From positions 124,001 to 188,000 of the forward strand of contig CAVWGE010000005.1 of NCBI GenBank assembly GCA_963754385.1: a DNA stretch of 64,000 nt, written 5' to 3'. The translations under genes were made by a program, and so were the position numbers. The DNA comes from 9FT-COMBO-48-23 sp963754385 (GTDB taxonomy: Bacteria; Chloroflexota; Dehalococcoidia; GIF9; UBA5629). The notes beneath the pieces were generated by a model, which had not been told where the DNA came from, made no database searches, and was given only the letters and a program-made list of their open reading frames with translations. Within the stretch, counting starts at the first letter, position 1. The number at the start of each line of letters is the position of its first letter. Below are positions 58,357 to 64,000 of the stretch, piece after piece.

Positions 58357-58465
58357 TCAGCCCCGTAAAGGTCGCTACTACATGACTGCGATTTGAAATC
58401 TAAAGCTAATTGAGAGATAATACCCAAGACAAACTTAAAAAACTCGTTTTATAAGGTGACAAAAG

Positions 58466-58960
58466 ATGAATAAAAGTAAAAGAATGGCTATTCTGAAGCA
58501 TCGCAAACGCCGCAAGAAGCTGGAAGAGAGAAGAAAGATGATGGCGCTGGCTGGTATCGCCGTTGCAGCGGCTAAGCCGGCACCGGCAGTGGCTGTCGCT
58601 GAGGCGCCGCCGGCACCGAAGAAGCCGGTCACAAGGAAGAAGGCGGAGGCAGTCACGGCACCTAAAGCCGTAGCTGCTAAACCAAAGGCAAAAGCGGTTA
58701 AGGAAGCGCCGAAGAAACCAGTTACAAAGAAGAAGGCAGAAGTCGCCGCGGCTGAAGCTGTGACCGCCAAGCCAAAGGCAAAAGCGGCTAAGGCGAAGGC
58801 AGAAGTCGTTGCGGCTGAAGCTGTGACCGCCAAGCCAAAGGCAAAAGCGGCTAAGACAAAGGCAGCAGAACCGAAGGCAAAGGCGGCTAAAGCGAAGCCA
58901 GCAGAATCGGCAGAAGCGCCGAAAAAGCCCGCCCGAAAGAAGAAGACCGAAGCCACGTAG
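58466..58960 (+). CDS. Histone H1-like Lys/Ala-rich protein
   Basis: A 164-residue, highly basic protein. The N-terminus (MNKSKRMAILKHRKRRKKLE) is a basic helix. Residues about 45-164 consist of AKPKAKAAK and KKPVTKKK-type units, with EAVTAKPKAKAAK repeated. Such PAKK-rich tails resemble histone H1 C-termini and bacterial Hc1-like and AlgP-like proteins and likely bind DNA or RNA without a fixed fold. The next gene follows five bases on. Confidence 0.7.
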   Translation: MNKSKRMAILKHRKRRKKLEERRKMMALAGIAVAAAKPAPAVAVAEAPPAPKKPVTRKKAEAVTAPKAVAAKPKAKAVKEAPKKPVTKKKAEVAAAEAVTAKPKAKAAKAKAEVVAAEAVTAKPKAKAAKTKAAEPKAKAAKAKPAESAEAPKKPARKKKTEAT

Positions 58961-58965
58961 ACTTA

Positions 58966-59478
58966 ATGGCAAACGTCTATCTCCTTATCGGCAGCCCGGG
59001 GACAGGAAAAACCACCGTCATCAGACAGGCGATAGCCGGGTCTGAAGCCAAAGCCGGCGGCTTTTATACCGAGGAGATAAGAAGCGGTGGGACAAGGCAG
59101 GGCTTCAGAATTGTTACCTTAGACGGTCACGATGCCATACTGGCTCATGTTGATAACCACAGCCGCTACCGAGTAAGCAAATACGGCGTCGACGTCCAGA
59201 ATTTAGATAACGTCGGTGTCGCTGCCATCAATCAGGCGATAGAGATAAGCGATTTAATAGTTATCGACGAAATCGGCAAGATGGAGCTTTTCTCACCCCG
59301 TTTTAGAGAAGCTGTACTGAAAGCGATAGACAGCGGCAAGAAGGTCCTGGGCACCATCATGCTTAGCCCAAATCCCTTCGCCGACAACATAAAATGCCAC
59401 CCCAAGGTAAAAGTAATACAGCTCACCCGGGCTAACCACGACGAAGCGCTGAGAGAAATACTGGACTGGTTGAAATAA
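58966..59478 (+). CDS. THEP1-type nucleoside-triphosphatase
   Basis: A 170-residue P-loop NTPase: Walker A GSPGTGKTTVI (8-18), GFYTEEIRSGGTRQGFRIV in parts, Walker B LIVIDEIGKMEL and a C-terminal helix. This is the THEP1/NTPase_1 family found mostly in thermophiles and archaea, which hydrolyses NTPs to NDPs. The biological role is not clear. It lies between the H1-like and archaemetzincin genes. Confidence 0.92.
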   Translation: MANVYLLIGSPGTGKTTVIRQAIAGSEAKAGGFYTEEIRSGGTRQGFRIVTLDGHDAILAHVDNHSRYRVSKYGVDVQNLDNVGVAAINQAIEISDLIVIDEIGKMELFSPRFREAVLKAIDSGKKVLGTIMLSPNPFADNIKCHPKVKVIQLTRANHDEALREILDWLK

Positions 59479-59485
59479 ACCGCAA

Positions 59486-60007
59486 GTGAAGATAACCCTC
59501 AAGCCGATAGGCGGCATTGATAACAACATACTGGAAGAGCTCAAAGAAAAGCTGAATCGAGTCTTTGGCTGCTCCGTAGAGATAATCCCAGAAGCCGGTA
59601 ACATTGAGCGGGCTTATGATTCGAAACGGAGGCAATATCTGGCTTCGGAGCTGCTCGCCAGGCTGAAGAAATCGGGTGCGGCCAAGGATGAAAAGGTCTT
59701 GGGTGTAGTCGATGTCGACCTTTATGCTCCGGGGCTGAACTTCGTCTTCGGTCAGGCAGACATAACCTCCGGCGTAGCTCTTATATCTCTATGCCGTTTA
59801 AGGCAGGAATATTACGAGCTGCCTTCGGATAATACCTTGTTTCTAGACAGAGCCGCCAAAGAGGCAGTTCATGAGCTGGGGCATACCTTCGGTTTAGGAC
59901 ATTGCAAAAACGCCAGGTGCGTCATGCATTTTTCCAACAGTTTGGCTGATACCGACTTGAAACAGCCGGCGTTCTGTAGCAAATGCCGCCCCAAGCTGAT
60001 AAAATAA
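59486..60007 (+). CDS. Archaemetzincin metalloprotease
   Basis: A 173-residue zinc protease with the extended motif HELGHTFGLGHC (His129, Glu130, His133, His139), then Cys140 and the family-specific CVM (Cys145) and CSKC (Cys164, Cys167) set for a second zinc. These are the hallmarks of archaemetzincins, frequent in archaea and rare in bacteria. The start is GTG at 59486, seven bases after the THEP1 stop, so the two genes are cotranscribed. Confidence 0.94.
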   Translation: MKITLKPIGGIDNNILEELKEKLNRVFGCSVEIIPEAGNIERAYDSKRRQYLASELLARLKKSGAAKDEKVLGVVDVDLYAPGLNFVFGQADITSGVALISLCRLRQEYYELPSDNTLFLDRAAKEAVHELGHTFGLGHCKNARCVMHFSNSLADTDLKQPAFCSKCRPKLIK

Positions 60008-60048
60008 GTGGGTTAGCAACCTCACCCCCTTGGTAGACCGCCCGAAAA

Positions 60049-60088
60049 TGTAGTCCCGACCCTTTAGGGTCGGGCTCAGAATGACAGG
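60049..60088. repeat. Composite repeat: family A hairpin joined to family B end
   Basis: TGTAGTCCCGACCCtttaGGGTCGGG runs straight into CTCAGAATGACAG, the end of family B. The two families meet without spacer in the gap before the thiolase gene. Confidence 0.6.
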
Positions 60089-60112
60089 CAATAAATTAGG
60101 AGGTATAGACAT

Positions 60113-61288
60113 ATGAGAAAAGTAGCTGCAGTCGGTATAGGGATGACGAAATTCAGCGGCAAGCAGAATAAGACAGCCTTAGAGCTATTTGCTGAAGCCG
60201 CCATGGATGCCATAAATGAGTCTAATTTAAAACCGAAGGATATACAGGCTATATTTATGGGCAATGCCCTGAGCGACTTCGCCGAGGGGCAGGCGCAGCT
60301 CCAGGCTTTCGCCGCCGATTATATCGGTGCCCCCCATATCCCGGCCAACCGATATGAGAACGCCTGCGCTTCATCCACCGCTGCCTTCCGAGATGCCTTC
60401 ATATGGGTAGCTTCAGGGTTCTATGACATAGTCCTGGTCGGCGGTGCCGAGACCGCTGCCAAGATGGGGACGCCTCTCGCCACTAGAACCTTTGCTATGG
60501 CTAGCGACAGTCGATATGAATACCCCAGCGGAATCACCTTCCCCGGTGTCTTCGCCCTACTTGCTCACCTTTATGCAAAGAAGTATGGCATACCCCTAGA
60601 GAAGCTCAAGCAGCAAATGGCTCAGGTTTCCATCAATTCCCACTATTACGGTGCCCGCAATCCAAAAGCCCACTTCCAGAAAGAGATAACTATGGACGAT
60701 GCGCTCAACAGCTTTATGGTCTGCCAGCCGCTCCAGCTATACGATTGCTGCCCGTTCTCAGACGGGGGCTCGGCAATCGTTCTAGCCTCGGAAGAAAAGG
60801 CTAAAAAGTTGACCGGTAAGCCGGTTTATGTCGCCGGCGTCGGTCAGGCTTCGGCCGGCAACCTGCCCAGCCAGAAAGAGTATCTGCCGCGTATCAGGTC
60901 CCGGGAACTGGCAGCCAAGCAGTCCTACGATATGGCAGGACTGACACCTAAGGACATAGATGTAGTTGAGCTTCACGACTGCTTCAGCATAGCCACACTC
61001 ATTGCCCTGGAAAGCCTCGGCTTCTTCGAATTCGGCAAGTCCGGCGAGGCTGTGGAGAAAGGCGAGACTAAAATTGGGGGCAAGATGCCGGTAAATCCTT
61101 CCGGCGGACTGAAAGCCAAGGGGCACCCCATAGGCGCTACCGGAACCGCTCAAGTATACGAGATAGTTAGACAGCTAAGAGGCGAATGCGGTGAGCGCCA
61201 GGTCGAGGGAGCCAGGATAGGCATGACCGATACACTCGGTGGAGATGGCGGTACACTGTGCAACGTGATACTCAAGAGGGGCTGGTAA
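60113..61288 (+). CDS. Thiolase family protein (acetyl-CoA acetyltransferase/SCP2 type)
   Basis: A 391-residue thiolase of the type paired with DUF35 proteins. The catalytic Cys lies in NRYENACASSTAAFRDA, with the conserved VVELHDCFSIATLIALESLGF in parts and the GGLKAKGHPIGATGTAQ His motif. In archaea this arrangement makes acetoacetyl-CoA for HMG-CoA synthesis; here it may act in fatty-acid or polyketide-like acyl-CoA metabolism. TAGGAGGTATAGAC precedes the ATG. The partner gene follows 34 bases later. Confidence 0.92.
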   Translation: MRKVAAVGIGMTKFSGKQNKTALELFAEAAMDAINESNLKPKDIQAIFMGNALSDFAEGQAQLQAFAADYIGAPHIPANRYENACASSTAAFRDAFIWVASGFYDIVLVGGAETAAKMGTPLATRTFAMASDSRYEYPSGITFPGVFALLAHLYAKKYGIPLEKLKQQMAQVSINSHYYGARNPKAHFQKEITMDDALNSFMVCQPLQLYDCCPFSDGGSAIVLASEEKAKKLTGKPVYVAGVGQASAGNLPSQKEYLPRIRSRELAAKQSYDMAGLTPKDIDVVELHDCFSIATLIALESLGFFEFGKSGEAVEKGETKIGGKMPVNPSGGLKAKGHPIGATGTAQVYEIVRQLRGECGERQVEGARIGMTDTLGGDGGTLCNVILKRGW

Positions 61289-61322
61289 TTTAACCGCGGT
61301 CTAATTCCGAAGGAGGCTAGAA

Positions 61323-61733
61323 ATGGAACACAAGCTTACTTTCAAAGATTATAACGAGGCGCTTAAGCAAAATAAGCTGCTGGGATTAAAGTGTAAACAG
61401 TGTGGCACAATCACCGTGCCGCCGAAAATAGTCTGCGGAAATTGTGCCAGCGCCAACCTGGACATCGTGGAATTGAGCGGCAAGGGCAAAATCCAGACTT
61501 TCACCACTGTTTTCGTGCCTCCGGAGGGACGTGAAAGTGAATGCCCTTATGTTATAGTGCTGGTCGAGCTCGACGAAGGACCTTGGATAATGGGTAACCT
61601 GACCGGAATTGACCCGAACAAGGTGACGATGGATATAATGGGTAAAAGGGTGAACATGGGGTTTGCCGTCTTCCCCGGTGACAGATATTCCGCCGGCGAC
61701 GCAGCCAGACCGCTCTTCAGCCTAGAAGCATAA
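61323..61733 (+). CDS. DUF35 zinc-ribbon/OB-fold protein, thiolase partner
   Basis: A 136-residue protein with an N-terminal helix, a four-Cys zinc ribbon (CKQCGTIT, then CGNCASAN) and an OB fold (GKGKIQTFTTVFVPPEG, YVIVLVELDEGPWIMG). It is the ACAC/DUF35 partner that holds thiolases in complex and channels acyl-CoA. The order thiolase-DUF35 is the standard one. GGAGGCTAGAA precedes the start. The 170 bases after it hold no gene. Confidence 0.93.
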   Translation: MEHKLTFKDYNEALKQNKLLGLKCKQCGTITVPPKIVCGNCASANLDIVELSGKGKIQTFTTVFVPPEGRESECPYVIVLVELDEGPWIMGNLTGIDPNKVTMDIMGKRVNMGFAVFPGDRYSAGDAARPLFSLEA

Positions 61734-61903
61734 GACCGCATTAGCTTAAAAAGGCTTGAAGCTAGTCAGCAAAAGTTTTAAACTGAAGCTGTGATAGCAG
61801 TATCTTTAGTCCAAGCACACTCGAACCTGAAATCTACCCTCACCATCACCAGAAAGCAGGGCTGGCTCAGAGCAAAATATCCTTCTGCTAGAGGAATAGA
61901 GCC

Positions 61904-64000
61904 ATGAATAAAAACCTGCCTGCATTCTGGAGCATCTCCGCTACTGAATTACTTGAGCACCTGCAGACAACACCACAGGGATTGACGAGCGAAGAAGCTC
62001 AGAAACGCCTTAAAAAGTACGGCCCGAATATCTTAAAGCCCAAAAGGAGAACTGATGCGCTTACGCTACTACTGACTCAATTCAAAAGCCCTATTATACT
62101 CATCCTTATCTTCGCCGCCGTGTTGGCCTTTTTCTTGCGCGACCATACCAACGCTATCATCATCTTAGCGATTGTTATCATAAGCGGGTTGTTGAGTTTC
62201 TGGCAGGAATACGGAGCCACAAACGCAGTCCAGAAATTGCTTGCCATCGTACAAATAAAAGCCATGGTGCTGCGTAATAGCAGCCAAAAAGAAATTCCAG
62301 TTGATGATATTACGCCCGGAGATATTGTCATCCTCAATGCGGGAGATGTTATACCCGGAGATTGCTTGATTCTTGAGTCAAAAGACCTGTTTGTGGATGA
62401 AGCCACTTTAACCGGAGAAACCTATCCTGCAGAAAAGGCAGCCGGGATATTGGCTGCAGAGACACCTCTGGGTCAGCGGCTGAACACTCTCTTTATGGGG
62501 ACACACGTGGTCAGCGGAAATGTAACAGCGGTGGTTGTTAACACTGGCAAACAAACCGAGTTCGGCAAGGTTTCAGAGCGACTGGAACTCAGGCCGCCTG
62601 AAACTGAATTTGAACATGGTGTCAGGCAATTTGGGTACTTCCTCATGGAAGTCACACTCTTGATGGTGATACTCATCTTCGTCTTCAATGTTTTTCTAAG
62701 ACGTCCTATCTTGGATTCCTTTCTCTTCTCACTGGCTCTCGCTGTCGGGTTAACACCGCAGCTTTTGCCAGCGATTATTAGCGTTAATCTTGCCAACGGT
62801 GCCAAACGCATGGTGTCCCAGAAAGTGATTGTTAAGCGCCTCGCCTCCATCGAGAATTTCGGCAGCATGAACGTGCTTTGTTCCGATAAGACCGGGACCA
62901 TAACTGAAGGTACAGTGCAATTACATTCCGCTCTTGACATTGACGGTCATAAAAACGAGAAGGTACTTCTCTACGCCTATCTCAATTCCAGCTACGAAAC
63001 CGGATACACAAACCCTATTGACGAAGCTATCCGCAAATATCATCAGTTCGATTTATCCGGCTATAACAAACTTGACGAAGTTCCATATGATTTTATCCGC
63101 AAACGATTAAGCATTTTAGTTTCAAGGAATAACACGCGTCTAATGATAAGCAAAGGCGCCTTTTCGAATGTGCTCGCTGTCTGTTCGTCTGTAGAAATTT
63201 ACGGGGGAAAGATTGTGGGCATAGCTGATGTGCAGGGGCAAATTCAGCAGCACTTCGAGGAGCTTAGCCGTAAAGGCTTTCGCGTATTGGCCGTCGCTTA
63301 CCGAGACGTCGGCTCCGATTTGACCATCACCAAAGACCATGAAGCCGGCATGACGTTTTTAGGATTTCTTGTTTTCTACGACCCTCCGAAGTCTAGGATT
63401 ATTGAGACGATAACTAGGCTGAATCAGCTCGGCATCTCGCTAAAGGTCATCACCGGGGACAATCGACTGGTCGCTGCCGCTATCAGCCAACAAGTGGAGT
63501 TGCCCAACATAAGAATTCTAACAGGTCGAGATTTGCAGCATATGAGCGACGAGGCACTACTTCAACAAGTAAATGACGTGAATGTGTTTGCCGAGGTGGA
63601 GCCAAATCACAAAGAGCGCATAATTTTCGCCCTACGGAAATCTGGAAATGTTGTGGGCTATATGGGTGATGGGATTAATGACGCCTCGGCACTTCATGCT
63701 GCTGATGTCGGCATCTCCGTTGATACTGCTGTGGATGTTGCCAAAGACGCGGCAGATATCGTCCTGCTGGAAAAGAACCTGGGAGTCCTTGTGCGCGGCG
63801 TACAAGAAGGGAGAAAGACATTTGCCAATACCATCAAGTACGTTTTCATGGCAAGCAGCGCCAACTTCGGAAACATGTTCAGCATGGCCGGAGCATCCCT
63901 CTTCATGCCCTTCCTTCCTCTTCTGCCCAAGCAGATTCTTCTGACCAATCTAATGACAGACGTGCCAGAAATGACCATAGCCACGGACAGTGTGGACAAG
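61904..64000 (+). CDS. mgtA: Magnesium-type P-type ATPase (MgtA-like), partial
   Basis: 699 codons are open to the right edge with no stop, so the C-terminal membrane part is missing. It has the P-IIIB/MgtA layout: N-terminal cation ATPase domain (ELLEHLQTTPQGLTSEEA), DEATLTGETYPAEK, two helix pairs, LAVGLTPQLLPAII, the phosphorylation site CSDKTGTITEG (Asp328), VITGDNRLVA and GYMGDGINDASALHAADVGI in parts. The MgtA-type LTPQLLP instead of PEGLP supports Mg2+ or Ni/Mg import. GAGGAATAGAGCC precedes ATG 61904. No Mg-sensing leader is evident in the gap. Confidence 0.88.
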   Translation, partial: MNKNLPAFWSISATELLEHLQTTPQGLTSEEAQKRLKKYGPNILKPKRRTDALTLLLTQFKSPIILILIFAAVLAFFLRDHTNAIIILAIVIISGLLSFWQEYGATNAVQKLLAIVQIKAMVLRNSSQKEIPVDDITPGDIVILNAGDVIPGDCLILESKDLFVDEATLTGETYPAEKAAGILAAETPLGQRLNTLFMGTHVVSGNVTAVVVNTGKQTEFGKVSERLELRPPETEFEHGVRQFGYFLMEVTLLMVILIFVFNVFLRRPILDSFLFSLALAVGLTPQLLPAIISVNLANGAKRMVSQKVIVKRLASIENFGSMNVLCSDKTGTITEGTVQLHSALDIDGHKNEKVLLYAYLNSSYETGYTNPIDEAIRKYHQFDLSGYNKLDEVPYDFIRKRLSILVSRNNTRLMISKGAFSNVLAVCSSVEIYGGKIVGIADVQGQIQQHFEELSRKGFRVLAVAYRDVGSDLTITKDHEAGMTFLGFLVFYDPPKSRIIETITRLNQLGISLKVITGDNRLVAAAISQQVELPNIRILTGRDLQHMSDEALLQQVNDVNVFAEVEPNHKERIIFALRKSGNVVGYMGDGINDASALHAADVGISVDTAVDVAKDAADIVLLEKNLGVLVRGVQEGRKTFANTIKYVFMASSANFGNMFSMAGASLFMPFLPLLPKQILLTNLMTDVPEMTIATDSVDK

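Noticed and set aside
58740..58870. CRISPR-like or satellite repeat
   Set aside because: It is the coding repeat of a Lys/Ala-rich protein with codon-level drift, not spacer-separated repeats.
61734..61903. Mg-responsive leader or riboswitch before mgtA
   Set aside because: The gap is short and shows no conserved M-box or ykkC-like pairing that I could identify by eye.

Overview
The window reads as a chromosomal segment of a strictly anaerobic bacterium, most likely a Chloroflexota/Dehalococcoidia-type organism. This is inferred from the rpsO-pnp-dapB-asd-dapA order, the very large set of rubrerythrin, ferritin-like and flavodiiron proteins, the small b-type cytochrome-like proteins and the frequent TTG starts; no rRNA is present to confirm it. 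Coding density is high. The start is the 3' end of purA and the end cuts an mgtA-like P-type ATPase.

Layout. 1-6.0 kb: purA end, an alkyltransferase-like protein, and a leftward rpsO-pnp-dapB-asd-dapA operon (lysine/DAP pathway plus RNA turnover). 6.3-9.7 kb: rightward dnaX-ybaB-recR-recO (replication and recombination repair). 9.7-13.1 kb: an accessory stretch with a CAP-domain membrane protein, an orphan gene, palindromes and a NUDIX gene between direct repeats. 13.1-30.3 kb: a long, entirely leftward run. It starts (rightmost) with zinc-ribbon, NfeD and Fur/PerR genes and continues through a thioredoxin reductase with a probable selenocysteine glutaredoxin, a rubrerythrin-thioesterase fusion, an IscS-like protein without its PLP lysine beside an IscU/NifU scaffold, TusA, rubrerythrins, flavin reductase/rubredoxin, flavodiiron protein, copper ATPase, Rieske protein, and a molybdopterin/DOMON/cytochrome-like membrane module. 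This looks like an oxygen, NO, peroxide and metal stress region. 30.5-44.5 kb: mostly rightward housekeeping (ligA, pth, eno, queF, gap), then an ECF sigma factor with a DUF5667-type membrane partner and a DUF11-like secreted protein. 44.5-52 kb: NDP-forming acyl-CoA synthetase, GyrI-like, DUF3795 and DUF4349 proteins, and a small AT-rich element with terminal inverted repeats inserted in a hairpin repeat. 52-58.3 kb: methionine salvage genes (mtnA, mtnP, MetE-like) interrupted by a small defence-like island (HEPN-like, nuclease-like, TIR-like) between imperfect direct repeats. 58.4-64 kb: a histone-H1-like Lys/Ala protein, THEP1-type NTPase, archaemetzincin, a thiolase/DUF35 pair and mgtA.

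Intergenic DNA is rich in dispersed palindromic repeats of at least five families, described below. The most striking observations are the in-frame UGA replacing the catalytic cysteine of a glutaredoxin-like gene with a SECIS-like hairpin after it, the Lys-to-Gln change in the cysteine desulfurase-like protein, the rubrerythrin-thioesterase fusion, the one-base split of an Hrb-like flavin reductase/rubredoxin, and the inverted-repeat element at 51.5 kb. No CRISPR array and no intact tRNA or rRNA gene was seen.
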